Origin: Pelagicoccus albus
GTDB lineage: Bacteria; Verrucomicrobiota; Verrucomicrobiia; Opitutales; Opitutaceae
Length of the DNA stretch: 64,000 bases
NCBI RefSeq assembly: GCF_014230145.1
Contig: NZ_JACHVC010000012.1
Span: forward strand, 563,001 to 627,000
Direction: 5' to 3'
Part shown: positions 8,300 to 19,000 of the stretch, piece by piece
Position numbering within the stretch: the stretch's first letter is position 1
Layout of the letters: each line of letters opens with the position of its first letter
Position numbers and translations under genes: made by a program
The notes under the pieces: model-generated
What the model was told of the DNA's origin: nothing
Databases searched by the model: none
Seen by the model: the letters and a program-made list of their open reading frames with translations, nothing else

Positions 8300-9685
8300 A
8301 TGCAGTCCCAAGAAACATCCTCAAAACCGGCGGCCGAGTCCGTGCCGCCTTTGAAGTGGACCGAAAAGATAGGCTACGCCTCCGGAGACTTCGCCTCCTG
8401 CCTATATTTCGGCGTATTCATGAACTTCCTGCCGATCTTCTATACAGACGTTTTTGGGATTTCAGCCGCTGCAGTGGGTACCATGATTTTCGCGACTCGC
8501 ACCTGGGACTGGATCAACGACCCGATGATGGGAATGGTCGCCGACCGCACCAAAAGCCGGTTTGGAAAGTTCCGTCCTTGGCTGCTTTGGATCTTACCAT
8601 TCTGGGTAGCATTAGGCATTCTGACCTTCACCACCTTCGACCTCGGAGCGACCGGCAAGATCGTTTACGCCTACTTGACCTACACCCTACTCATGATGGC
8701 CTACACCGCCATCAACGTTCCTTACTCCGCGCTCATGGGGGTAATGACACCTCGCTCTGACCAACGTACTCTCCTGTCCTCGTTCCGCTTCGTGGGAGCC
8801 TTCGCAGGTACCGGTATCGTGAGCCTTACTCTACAACGCATGGTCGCTTTTTACGGCGGAGGAAACGACCAAAAGGGCTACACCCTTACGATTGCGACCT
8901 ACGCCGCGGTTTCCGCTCTCGCCTTCTTTATCACGTTTATCACTACCAAGGAACGCGTCGCTCCCCCAGCTACACAAAAGACCTCTCTGAGTAAAGACCT
9001 CGGAGCCGCCGCTAAAAATGGCCCTTGGCGCGCCCTCATCGTTATCAGCGTTTTGACCGTTCTATGGATCGCAATTCGCGGAGGAGCGACCATCCACTTT
9101 TTCAAGTATGTATCCGGAAACGAACTATGGGGTGGTACATTCCTTTTTGTAGGCAGCCTCGTACAGCTCGTCGGGGTAATGTTGACCAAGCAATTCACCC
9201 AAATCTTTGGTGGCAAGAAAAAGACCTTCATCGCGCTCACGCTCATCAACGCCGTATTCCTAGCGGTCTTCTATTTCATTCCACCTAAGAACTTCACGCT
9301 CATCATCGCACACCAAGCGGTCAGCGCCTTCATGACCGCCCCTTTGATGGCCCTCTTCTGGTCCATGATCGCCGATAGCGCCGACTACGGACAATGGAAA
9401 CTCGGACAACGCACCACCGGCCTCATCTTCTCGACCGGTACCTCATCCATGAAAATCGGTTGGTCCATTGGCCCAGCTATCGCCCTGTGGCTCTTAAGCT
9501 ACTTCGGCTTCCAAGCCAATGTTGCTCAGTCCGCTGATACAATCGAAGGCTTGAAGTTGATCATGAGCCTTATTCCGGCCGGTGTAGCTGTGCTGGCCGC
9601 GGCCTCAGTCCTCTTCTATCGCATCGACGCAAAAATGGAAGCGGAGATGGAGAAGGCCATCGCCGAGGAAGCAGAAGCTCAATAA
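8300..9685 (+). CDS. GPH-family (MFS) sugar:cation symporter
   Basis: The 461-residue protein has the 12-helix layout of the glycoside-pentoside-hexuronide:cation symporter family (MelB-like). It starts with KWTEKIGYASGDFASCLYFG and carries the family signature DWINDPMMGMVADRTKSRFGKFRPW around residues 72-95. Other supports are the YTAINVPYSALMG and MALFWSMIADSADYGQWKLG segments. It should import a disaccharide across the inner membrane with Na+ or H+. As the last gene of the mannobiose unit, its likely cargo is beta-1,4-mannobiose or short manno-oligosaccharides. A 295-bp gap with a hairpin separates it from the GH130 gene, so it may have separate expression control. A strong terminator follows. 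Confidence 0.92.
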   Translation: MQSQETSSKPAAESVPPLKWTEKIGYASGDFASCLYFGVFMNFLPIFYTDVFGISAAAVGTMIFATRTWDWINDPMMGMVADRTKSRFGKFRPWLLWILPFWVALGILTFTTFDLGATGKIVYAYLTYTLLMMAYTAINVPYSALMGVMTPRSDQRTLLSSFRFVGAFAGTGIVSLTLQRMVAFYGGGNDQKGYTLTIATYAAVSALAFFITFITTKERVAPPATQKTSLSKDLGAAAKNGPWRALIVISVLTVLWIAIRGGATIHFFKYVSGNELWGGTFLFVGSLVQLVGVMLTKQFTQIFGGKKKTFIALTLINAVFLAVFYFIPPKNFTLIIAHQAVSAFMTAPLMALFWSMIADSADYGQWKLGQRTTGLIFSTGTSSMKIGWSIGPAIALWLLSYFGFQANVAQSADTIEGLKLIMSLIPAGVAVLAAASVLFYRIDAKMEAEMEKAIAEEAEAQ

Positions 9686-9730
9686 ACAATTATATTTCCA
9701 TCCCACAAAGGATCGGAATTCAATTTACAC

Positions 9731-9763
9731 AAAAAGCCCGCTCTCGGATAGAGCGGGCTTTTT
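9731..9763 (+). terminator. bidirectional intrinsic terminator
   Basis: GCCCGCTCT (9736-9744) pairs with AGAGCGGGC (9750-9758) across a 5-base loop. A-runs before and T-runs after let it act in both directions. It ends the symporter transcript and also lies just past the end of the convergent GT-C gene. Confidence 0.92.
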
Positions 9764-9777
9764 ATTTCGAGGCGATC

Positions 9778-12099
9778 TTACCTTCGGAGACTTGGGGGCA
9801 AAATCGCCTCTGAAAAGCTCCTCAATTCGGGAGTGTAGCCATTGAGGCCAAGCGCCTCTACCAGATCCAAAAGTCTACGAAGATCCTCGCCGTTAAGGCT
9901 TCGAATCATCTTCTTGTCTAGACGGGCCAAGCTCTCTTCCAACAACCAAGCCGCTAAATCGCGTTGCCCACCGAGTAGTGACAACCCGCTTAGACGTACT
10001 GTATCCACCAGTTCAAGACTCTCAAATGAGCTAGAATTTAGATTCAAGACCCCTTGCAGCACCTCAACAAATTCCTGCCCTCGTTCCTGCATGGCGTATG
10101 CCCGGCAGAGGGATATTTGAGCCGGTAAACTACCTGGAACCCTTTCCAATAAAGGCACCAAGGCCAGGGCCGCATCGGCGAAGCCCATTTCGAGGAGATA
10201 CTCAAACCGCACCGCCAGAGCCTCCCCAGGATTCATCTTGGGCACCACTCTGAAAATCAAAACCAGATCGCCTTCCTGACCATCCAATCGGTACGGAATG
10301 GGCTCTAACCAATTGGGTATCTCCTGCCGCTCTACGAGCCTCGTCAAAAAGGCATTCTCAAGATCGATACTCTCGTCCTCATACTCTTGATACAATTTCA
10401 GGTACTCCTTTTCGAAACCTCCCCACGAGTAAATCACGACGAAGTCGATTCCAGCTTCCGAAAAACGCTTTTGAGCTTCCTCCAAATTGGGAGAAGCAAA
10501 CAGCCTCGCTGCTCGCTTGAGACCCACGTTGTTCTCCCAATAAAAAGTTCCGATTCCTTTGTGCCCACCATAGTAGAGCAAATTGGTCGTCGCATCGGGA
10601 CTGGCCAAAATCGTCGACTCCCCAAAGCGAGCTCTCAAATAGCGGGCCACGTCCTTTTCGATTTTCCGCTGACGCACCTCGTCAGCATCGGGACTTATTG
10701 CAAAAGCCCCTAAAGCAAAAACCGCTAGCCCGGGAATCACTCCCCCGAAAACAAGCACCTTTCCCAAACGAAATCCAGACACCGAATACAAAGCGACGGA
10801 TAAAGGCAGCAACAGGGCAGATGCCTCGGCAATCCAGCGAGCTTGATATAGAGACAGAATCAAGAGAAGCGCTGCTGGAAAAAAACCAATTAGAAGTAAC
10901 AGAGCTGGCTTAGACTTTCGGATTTGTATCCAGATTAATAACGCAGCTGCAATCGAGACGAAGGGAAGCAAAGTGGCGATACTCCGAAGTGCCGAGCTCC
11001 CGAGTGCAAGATTAGCAAATAGCCCTTGAAACTCAGCAAGGTAGCGGTTGTGCATTGCGAGCAGGAAGGGATCGAAAATCTGCATCGAGTCCATGCCAGC
11101 CAGCAATATCGCCAAAGGAGCTACCGAAAGCAGCCCAAGCCCTAAAACCAAGCGCCTAACCCTTGAGCGATCATTAAACCGGAAAAACAAGGCCAACACT
11201 TCCCCCATGCCGATCCAGCTCAAGGAATACACAGGGTGGTTCACTTCGAATCGCCAACCCATATTCGCTGGCGCATACTCGACCAAATAACAGAGCAGAC
11301 TAAACAAGCCTCCACTCCACGCCCAGAAGCGGACCAAACGCCCATACTCACCCGCAGTCTCATCCGATACAGAACCCTTAGCTATAAGGCCGTGCAAAAC
11401 GATCGCCGCTGCCAATCCTGCGAAAACGGGTATTACGCTCACCACGTTAATCCACATCCCCAAGGCAAACGAGAGACTGGAGCTGCACGCGAGTAAGGTC
11501 GCCCCTTTTGATTTCCCGATCTGCCGGACCGAAATCATCAGAAGAAGCAGCCCCACAACAACGGAAAGGATAGCGGGCGCGTGATGATCTCCGACCCCCA
11601 ATTTATGCGTATCCCTGAAGGCAAGCAAAGCCGCCATGCTAAAGGGAACCAGCGTCGCAATCCATGGATCGAAAAATCGCCACAATAAGACGGTGAGGCA
11701 AGCAGTGGTGATCAGAACGAGAACCAAATTTGCAGCCAAAGCAGCCCATTCGACTTTGCCCTCATCGTTACCGGCAAGCAACCGTATCCAAGATGCATAT
11801 ACACTGGACCAGTGAACTTCTCTCCCTTCCGGAGCATTGTCGTGATCAACATTCCGCACTCTGCCATCTCCGTCTCGGATGGACTGCTGAACATTCATTA
11901 TCCAATGCAGCTCATCATTTCGCCCGGAAGGCACCAACTCCCTTAGTTCGCTTCCTTCGCCAGAAAACAAGGTGTCGCCATTGTAATCCGAAACAGATCG
12001 CTCCTCGATCGCAACTAGCCTCAGTTTGGACTCACGAAACGTCAGCGCCAGAAACAGCGCCAAAGCAAGCAGAGGGAGAACTCGGATTAAACGTGACAT
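9778..12099 (-). CDS. STT3/AglB-related GT-C membrane protein
   Basis: The 773-residue protein starts with a signal-anchor helix. It then has a periplasmic loop containing GRVRNVDHDNAPEGREVHW (residues ~80-98), many membrane helices to about residue 470, and a soluble C-terminal half. The loop and the GVGDHHAPAILSVVVG segment (~residue 168) resemble the first and second acidic motifs of STT3/AglB oligosaccharyltransferases (D.D..P.G..hW and GxxDHH). The WWDYG motif of true oligosaccharyltransferases is not visible. I infer a GT-C fold enzyme using a lipid-linked sugar, but donor and acceptor are unknown. The C-terminal ~150 residues are helical and could be TPR-like. It lies downstream of the TonB-dependent receptor, separated by a terminator-like hairpin. 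Confidence 0.6.
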   Translation of the reverse strand: MSRLIRVLPLLALALFLALTFRESKLRLVAIEERSVSDYNGDTLFSGEGSELRELVPSGRNDELHWIMNVQQSIRDGDGRVRNVDHDNAPEGREVHWSSVYASWIRLLAGNDEGKVEWAALAANLVLVLITTACLTVLLWRFFDPWIATLVPFSMAALLAFRDTHKLGVGDHHAPAILSVVVGLLLLMISVRQIGKSKGATLLACSSSLSFALGMWINVVSVIPVFAGLAAAIVLHGLIAKGSVSDETAGEYGRLVRFWAWSGGLFSLLCYLVEYAPANMGWRFEVNHPVYSLSWIGMGEVLALFFRFNDRSRVRRLVLGLGLLSVAPLAILLAGMDSMQIFDPFLLAMHNRYLAEFQGLFANLALGSSALRSIATLLPFVSIAAALLIWIQIRKSKPALLLLIGFFPAALLLILSLYQARWIAEASALLLPLSVALYSVSGFRLGKVLVFGGVIPGLAVFALGAFAISPDADEVRQRKIEKDVARYLRARFGESTILASPDATTNLLYYGGHKGIGTFYWENNVGLKRAARLFASPNLEEAQKRFSEAGIDFVVIYSWGGFEKEYLKLYQEYEDESIDLENAFLTRLVERQEIPNWLEPIPYRLDGQEGDLVLIFRVVPKMNPGEALAVRFEYLLEMGFADAALALVPLLERVPGSLPAQISLCRAYAMQERGQEFVEVLQGVLNLNSSSFESLELVDTVRLSGLSLLGGQRDLAAWLLEESLARLDKKMIRSLNGEDLRRLLDLVEALGLNGYTPELRSFSEAILPPSLRR

Positions 12100-12139
12100 G
12101 AATTCGGATTACTAAATCTGACCGTAGATAAACGCATAA

Positions 12140-12165
12140 GGCCCCCGACGTAAATGCCGGGGGCC
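12140..12165 (-). terminator. terminator-like hairpin downstream of the TonB-dependent receptor gene
   Basis: GGCCCCCG (12140-12147) and CGGGGGCC (12158-12165) form an 8-bp GC-rich stem with a 10-base loop. Read on the minus strand it begins about 27 bases after the receptor stop and is followed by TTAT. It probably separates the receptor from the GT-C gene. Confidence 0.65.
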
Positions 12166-12191
12166 ACATGAATAACTAGATACTATTCAAC

Positions 12192-15100
12192 CTAGAAACT
12201 GAAGGTATTGGATATCGTCCACGATTGCCCTTCGACTATACGTGATGTCGCTGGGGAACCATCGGGTTGCACCGTTATCGGAATCAATTTCTCATCCTGG
12301 AAAGCGTTCCTGACATTCAGCTGGATTCGCCAATCGACGTTATCATTTATCGGCATACTGTACGCAGCCCACAGGTCGACATTGGTTTCCGAACCACCGT
12401 AGAATGGGTCTTCCGTATCGAAGCTGTAGTTACCTTCCGCATCTTCAATTATCGGATAACCAACTACGACTTCGTCTTGCCAACGCATCGCTCCACCCAC
12501 GTTTAGACCAGCGAGCTTGCCGTCCTTAAACGCGTAGTTGGAGACGAGGTTGAAGCGCCAAGGCCGTAGTTCCGCTACGTTTGAGTCGTTCAAGAGCTGG
12601 AACAAGTTGTAGTTGGCGTAGAACTCGCCACCGAACTTGCTGCGAATCGTTTCTACACTATTGCCAGGTCCCCAGAGGCGAACATCTCCGTATGGGCCTT
12701 GGTAAAGCTCCCAACGCTTTTCGATGAACGAGGCGTAGGATTCGGCAATATTGAGTCGCTTCGCTTCCGTCTTAGAGGCATTGAGAGCGATGTTCCAATT
12801 GTCGGTCGGCTGATAGAATAGCTCATATTCCCAACCTTCGGAGACGGTGTCACCCGTGATGGCAAACTGACCTGGCTCACCCGCCCATGAGGAAGCGCTC
12901 GCACCCCATCCGGCTTCTGCAGTTACTTGCGACCAATCTTGATTCCAGAAGTCGAGGAAGCGGGCAAACTCTGGATCGTTCAAGTTATTGTCGCGATCGA
13001 GCATGGCGTTGAAAATCGCTGTCTCGGAAGCGAGAGCTTCAGCTGGAGTCTGTCCAGGCATTGGTTCATAGCGAAGCATGGTGACCTCAGGATCGAGGTA
13101 CGGATTGGTTGCCGCATCGTATTCACCTTCTGGATCGGTGAGAGCAAAGTTCCGCTGAAAATCGAGCACGCCTGCAGTCGCCCAGGTGACGTACATGTTG
13201 CCCCAACCTTCACCAGCTCCGATCATGTAGGAGTTGGCGATCGAAGAGTCGCTCAGCGTGTCTCGGTACACCTTGGTCTCGTATTTGTTAACCTTAAGGT
13301 TGAAGCGATTGTCTCGCGAGGAGAGGACGATTCCGTACTCTTTGGTTTCACCGGTGGTCGGCTCGATTGGATTACCGATCAAATCGCGACGGCTCGCATC
13401 TGGACGGAAGTTCTGAGAATCAGAGTAAGTGAGGCTGACGCCCATTCCACCCAGTGCGTCTCTGAAAGATTCGGGAGCATGAACAACCAGACTGAAGGTA
13501 CGATTGATGCCACTAGCGCTCACGTAGGTCTTGTTAATCGACACATCCGTGTCACCGCCGTTAGTAGGCACAACCCAATCCTCTGAGAATGGATCCACAT
13601 TACCTGGAATGCCAGAAGCAGAGTCTGGAACATTGCCAGCGTTGGCGGCAAAGTTCGTATCCTCTCTGTATCCAAAGGTTGGAACTACCATACCATCGAA
13701 GAGAAAACCTTGCCAAACGAAGGCTTTGGAATCTGTCTCGTCGCGGGATAAATTACCGGCTTTGTATAGATTATCGATGTCTCCCTGTTCGGAATCCCAA
13801 ACCATGATTGGTCCGAGGTGGTTGTTTCCATCAGCATCCAGATAGTAAGCGGTGCCATCCGTTGGAGTCAGCTTGTTTTGCAAGGCTGGCAGATTGGCTC
13901 CAGATGCGGAAGTCGCATCGAGCAAACTTGGGCCGAGGTAAACAAGATTAGGAATGTAACGCCCTCCACCTGTAATGGTATCAGTGACGTTGATATTTTC
14001 CGCGACGGCACGTATCCAAGAAGCGGAACGTTGATCGTATGCCGACTTACTGTAGACGCCGGTGAAGACATGTCGCCCGAGTATCTTACCCAGTTGCTCC
14101 GATCCGGATTCATTGAAATCAACATCGTAGTATCCGGTGAAACGGAAGGTTTCGCGATCCGTCAAGTTGCGGTAGTTGTTCTGCGCTTCACCACCGATTA
14201 TAGGACGTCCGAGATTCGGATTGACCATACCGTCATCTGTTCCGTCTGGGATGGTCGCCATCACGTCGATAGAGATAGCCTGACCGGCATTGTCTAAGAG
14301 ATTAAGCTGACGATCTTCGTATTGCTGAACGTCATACACCACCTCAAAGCCCAATTTGTTATCAAGCATGGTGCGAGCGAAAGAGATGTCATAAGCCTCC
14401 CATTCTTGACGTTCGCTCTTGTTGGGGCCGTCGATCAACTTGTTGTAGAAGTCGAAAATAGTCGGGTCGGACAAAGTCGTGGACTTGTAAGCGCCGATAT
14501 TGGATCCTGGCAGACCGCGCCCCTCGCTACCGGCAGGCAGACCGTAACCTGCTATCGCATTTTTAGCGAAGGCGTCGTAGGATAGCACACCTTGATAAAC
14601 ACCTTCTACCAAGTCGCTTCCGCCAAAGATGTAGGTGCTAGGAGTGCTGGAAGTGTGATCGTCGTATATGGCAATAGCGCTTCCAAAGATACGACCCAGA
14701 GCGAAACCTGCATAGGGAGAATAGTCAGGACTATTCAAAGAAGTGTACTGTTCGCTGACCGTGGTCGCATCGAAAGTCACCTTCCCCATACCGGTATTCG
14801 CATCGGAGGTAATGGGGCGGAACCATTGGGTAATACGATCAATCGGCGGAATCACACGAGGGCGGTTGGCGTCGATTTCGCCCTTCTCGAAATTGGCCTT
14901 GATCGTAGTGGAAGAAGATTCGTTTTGAAACATCTTCGGCTCCCACTTCATGGCCACATAGTAGCGCTCGTCATCTTCAAACGCTCCATCTTGCATGAAC
15001 TTCTGGTCGTCCTTGAGAGCGGCGATTCGGATAGCGAATTCGTCCTCAGCAATCACCTTATTGTAGTCGATCGAGCCGCGAACAGAACCGTAACTACCAA

Positions 15101-15713
15101 CTCGGATTTCCGCTTCTCCCGAGTTTTCAAACACGGCCGCATTGGTCGTCGCATTGATAACACCGGCAGGGCTTCCGAGACCAAAGAGTACCGAATTCGG
15201 ACCGCGTTGCAGGTCGATTCGATCAACGTTGAACGAGTCCCAAGGAATGTCTGTTTGAAAGAAATCGCGGGTGTTGTCGGCAGCAGCTAGGCCACGAACA
15301 CGTGTCGCCTGATTAGGGCGCAAACGCTGGGCGTCCGTATCAACACGACCACCGTCACCACCACCTGCGAAATTACCATTGATACCACCAACTTCGGTTC
15401 CCGTTGTATAAATAAGGAGAGACTCGTTGTCTGTTGCAGCGGTATCTCGGAGGAACTCCTCCGTAACAACCGAGATGGCAGATCCGACGTCTTTCAAATC
15501 TGTGCGGATACGCGTACCAGCTAGCGTCGAACTCGCTCGGTACCCCGAATTATCATCCCCTTGCACCGAGAAGGGAGACAATTCGAATACTTCTTCTTCC
15601 TCGTCTTGAGCAGAGCTCAGCGGGGCAACGAGAAGTGCCGCTCCGAGAGCAAGCGCTCCACTGGCGGACCTAGACCATGTATATCTATTTTTTCGTTTGA
15701 TGGATTTATTCAT
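12192..15713 (-). CDS. TonB-dependent outer-membrane receptor
   Basis: This 1173-residue receptor has an N-terminal signal peptide (hydrophobic ALALGAALLVAPLSSAQ). The mature start DEEEEVFELSPFSVQ is a recurrent motif of verrucomicrobial receptors. A plug domain follows at about residues 55-200 (GTRIRTDLKDVGSAISVVTE; VDRIDLQRGPNSVLFGLGSP; GVINATTN). A 22-strand barrel occupies the rest and ends in the terminal aromatic SWTISNTFSF, a beta-signal for BAM insertion. It takes up a large ligand through the outer membrane using TonB energy. The ligand is not evident; the nearest sugar operon is 2.5 kb away, so a carbohydrate is possible but unproven. At 1173 residues it is long even for the family. 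Confidence 0.95.
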   Translation of the reverse strand: MNKSIKRKNRYTWSRSASGALALGAALLVAPLSSAQDEEEEVFELSPFSVQGDDNSGYRASSTLAGTRIRTDLKDVGSAISVVTEEFLRDTAATDNESLLIYTTGTEVGGINGNFAGGGDGGRVDTDAQRLRPNQATRVRGLAAADNTRDFFQTDIPWDSFNVDRIDLQRGPNSVLFGLGSPAGVINATTNAAVFENSGEAEIRVGSYGSVRGSIDYNKVIAEDEFAIRIAALKDDQKFMQDGAFEDDERYYVAMKWEPKMFQNESSSTTIKANFEKGEIDANRPRVIPPIDRITQWFRPITSDANTGMGKVTFDATTVSEQYTSLNSPDYSPYAGFALGRIFGSAIAIYDDHTSSTPSTYIFGGSDLVEGVYQGVLSYDAFAKNAIAGYGLPAGSEGRGLPGSNIGAYKSTTLSDPTIFDFYNKLIDGPNKSERQEWEAYDISFARTMLDNKLGFEVVYDVQQYEDRQLNLLDNAGQAISIDVMATIPDGTDDGMVNPNLGRPIIGGEAQNNYRNLTDRETFRFTGYYDVDFNESGSEQLGKILGRHVFTGVYSKSAYDQRSASWIRAVAENINVTDTITGGGRYIPNLVYLGPSLLDATSASGANLPALQNKLTPTDGTAYYLDADGNNHLGPIMVWDSEQGDIDNLYKAGNLSRDETDSKAFVWQGFLFDGMVVPTFGYREDTNFAANAGNVPDSASGIPGNVDPFSEDWVVPTNGGDTDVSINKTYVSASGINRTFSLVVHAPESFRDALGGMGVSLTYSDSQNFRPDASRRDLIGNPIEPTTGETKEYGIVLSSRDNRFNLKVNKYETKVYRDTLSDSSIANSYMIGAGEGWGNMYVTWATAGVLDFQRNFALTDPEGEYDAATNPYLDPEVTMLRYEPMPGQTPAEALASETAIFNAMLDRDNNLNDPEFARFLDFWNQDWSQVTAEAGWGASASSWAGEPGQFAITGDTVSEGWEYELFYQPTDNWNIALNASKTEAKRLNIAESYASFIEKRWELYQGPYGDVRLWGPGNSVETIRSKFGGEFYANYNLFQLLNDSNVAELRPWRFNLVSNYAFKDGKLAGLNVGGAMRWQDEVVVGYPIIEDAEGNYSFDTEDPFYGGSETNVDLWAAYSMPINDNVDWRIQLNVRNAFQDEKLIPITVQPDGSPATSRIVEGQSWTISNTFSF

Positions 15714-16069
15714 TAGGCAGTGTGAAGACTAATTCACGCATTGGGTTGTGGGGGATTCGACCTAAAGCCGAAATCAGCAAAAGGGGGATGAGCTGATCAA
15801 GCAGGGGACAATCGCTCACACGACACCTAAGGCTAGATGTAGCAGAACGACGGATACGTTTGGATTGGGAAGATCTAAGAAACGTCCGGAGTACGTAGAG
15901 AGCATCCAGACGGAAGAGAGGGAGGGTAAGTGTATGGGTTTGTCTGGGAAGCAGGACACCAATCCCTAAATACTCCCTTCACATTTTTTTCGATTTTAAG
16001 GCTAAATCTAAATCGCCCAAACGCGCATTAGGAATTCAGCGTCCTGTGCTTTTTCAGAACAACGTAGCC
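15714..16069. other. 356-bp gene-free region upstream of the receptor gene
   Basis: Both flanking genes are on the minus strand: the haloperoxidase fusion ends at 16070 and the receptor starts at 15713. No ORF with coding character is seen here. The part near 15970-16030 is AT-rich and could hold the receptor promoter, which would leave a leader of about 250 bases. I could not identify a riboswitch or a convincing terminator. Confidence 0.5.
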
Positions 16070-19000
16070 TTATTCAGGATTGTCTAAAGGACGCCATCCT
16101 AGACTTCTCAAATCTAGCTCCAACAAGACATCGGGCCCTTTGTTTACAACTTCCAGGTGGTAGCTGCCTTTTTCTAGAGCGGCTCTGAGAAACGCATCGT
16201 CAGGCTCTACCTCTAGTTCCATGCGACTCCTAAGAAGCAGCACCTCTGCGAGCGATCTCCATTCGTTATCTCGCTGCGTTTGACTAGAAGCGACCAAATC
16301 ATTTCCCGTCTCAGTCAGCCGATACATTCGTAGTTCTAGATCCCCTACGCTTTCCTTTTCCAAGGGATTACGAGCATAAGCATTAATCAAATTCGGATCT
16401 TCACCAAACGCTTCGATACCTAGCGAGAGTACATCTCCTTCTGCCAATCGGGCTTGAACCCGAGCACCTTTCAGATCACCCCGAGCCACTACCATGAGAT
16501 GTCCCTCTTCTTCTGGGCTCGAACCGGGGTCTGGCGGAAGAATCAAAGCGATCCCTTCTTCCTCGGTGACGGCGGTGCCGCCGAAATAGACCTTCCGTTG
16601 CAACGCCTCGCCTTCCGAAACAAATTGAAACAGCGGCGACGACTCGCCTCCGCCTAGCCGTTCGCCGTAAGAGAGCTCCGCCAGCAAACCGGTATTTTCC
16701 TGATTACCATTTCGTTGCTGATGCTCTCGCAAAAATGCCTCCACTCCAACGCGAGCTCCCAAAGTGCGACCAATAAGGTCATCCGCTCTAACATGAATTC
16801 CACCGTACAAGCGGGAGAGTCCCGCCTGATCTGCAGCGTCATAATAGGTCGCCCACTGCAGAGTCACGTCTTCGCTCGGTCCGTATTCAAATTCCAAAAA
16901 CTCGCCTTGCGGAAAATGGAACTCCGCTAAGCCTCCGGGAAAATAAGGACTCCCCGTCAAAAGCGTCATAATTTCCGCTGCGGTTCGACTAAAGGTACTA
17001 TGTCCGGAAACATAACCGGCGAATGCTGGGGTAACGAAAGTGCCGCGCTGATAAGGAAACCAGTTCTCCGCTAAAATCCACGCAACGCCCCCCACCTGAC
17101 TGTGCGAATCGCTCGGCTCTCCCGCCCACGCCCAAAGCGCAATTTTCCCGATTGATTCTGCGAGATGCTCATGACGCTCCCCTGGTGCAGAACTTTCAGC
17201 GGTTACCATTTCGACAAGGCCCGCCTCCAGCGGGAGTCCAAGCTCATTATAGGTTGGAAGGCTAGGGTCTGAAGCTTGGCCTAACTCCGCCAATCCTCGT
17301 ATCATCGAAATAGGTCGGGCATAGTCGTATTGGGCTTTCAAAGTCCACGCCGCCACTGCCGCATCGTGCAGTCCTCCATTGAGGGCTAGGTAAGCCCGGA
17401 TGTCCCACTGCAACTTGTCGAGTTCCTCTCCTTTGCCCATGTACTTTCTCTGAAAGTTCGGACTATCCGAGATTTCATTATGGATGGTGTTCCAGTGCCC
17501 GGGCGGGGTTTCCGAGGCCGGACCATCGGCCCAAAATTCAGCGAGTATCCGCCCATAGTCAGCAAGCTTGACCTTATTTTCCGGATACGCCTCGCCAGTA
17601 ACAGGGTTAACCAACCGTCCCACTCCATCATTTCGACCTAGAGAATTATTCAGCAAAGCACCGGGGGAGATATCGATGAGCTCGTCATTCGCAGGATCTA
17701 GAGCGGACGAATAACGGATAACCTCCAAGGCCGCATCGACATACGCTTGATGCGTTTCAGTCGCCCAAAGTGGCGGGGGGCCAGGATCGAAGCCAATCGT
17801 GTTGTGACTGGTTTTGGCCATGGCGAAAGTTCCGACCTCTCGCCAATTCACACCGAGAAAACTCTGCACTAAAGCCCCCAGCGGAATTCCGTTTTGGGAA
17901 ATCGCGAAGTCGAACGCCAAAGGTTGCCAGCGATTCAAATCATCGACTCCGGCTCCCGGCAGCTCCAGCACAAGAGGTTGATTAACCGAAAAGTAGCCAC
18001 TTGTATCCAAATATCCATTTTCCTCGTTGGAACCATCACTTAGATTCGCAGATAAAACCGCCTGGCCAATACGGTTGCCTACTGCGGCCGGATCATTGCC
18101 TTCGATTGAATCATTATCGGAATCATATCCGGAAGATTCCATCAGCCAACGAAATCCAAACAGAGACCGCTCTGCTCCGGGTGTTAAGCGATAACGTTCT
18201 ACCAAAACGGTGTAGGCGGCATGGCTAATCGCCTCCGACTGGGCTGAAATCCGATTCCCTGAGAAATCGCTCTCCGCTAGATCTTCCTGATGAAAAACCG
18301 GCTGAGCTCGCGTCCACGCCTCTTCCTCGTAAGCCCAATAAGCATCCCACATTGCAGCGGACACATGATACAAATTCCGGCTATGCTTGGTCGGATCTGG
18401 AAAATCCTTTCGAATCGCCTCCAGAGTCAGCTCATTCCACCAACGGGCGATCGATTGCTCCTCCAGATCGATCGAAAGCGTCACGTCGACCTCGCGAGAG
18501 TAAGTGCCACCTCCGGCATTGACGGCTTTGGCTCGATAGACTCCCGCGTCATAAGGAGCCAAACGCTTCAAATGTAACCGACTATCACTCTCGCCCTCGA
18601 TCACGACTCCATCTTTCTCCCATATAAAGATGGGGTCTGGAGAGCCGATGGCTTCTACTTCGAGAACGAGCTCTTCTCCGAATTCGTAGGACTCATTCGC
18701 TTCTGGTTGTTTCGAAATCAGAGGAGGAACTGGAGCATCCGCAGGCTCAACAAGCGTTAAGATCTGATTCGCGGATACAGAATCAAAAACCTCTTCGACC
18801 CCAGTCGGCCAACGCACCTCGATCCTATCCACAACTCCGTCCGACTCACCGAGACCGAAATGCAGATACCCTTCCCGCTGCCCTATGAAGCTATTGCTGG
18901 GATTGTAATTCAGAAGAGAAGCGTGACCGTCCTCGACAACCCGCACCACCGTGCCAATCGCATCGCGATTTGAAACCGTCCCTTCCAGCTTCAAGCGTAT

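Noticed and set aside
12927-15290. Long plus-strand ORFs of 219, 159 and 232 codons opposite the receptor gene
   Set aside because: They are antisense shadows of the TonB-dependent receptor with no recognisable protein features.
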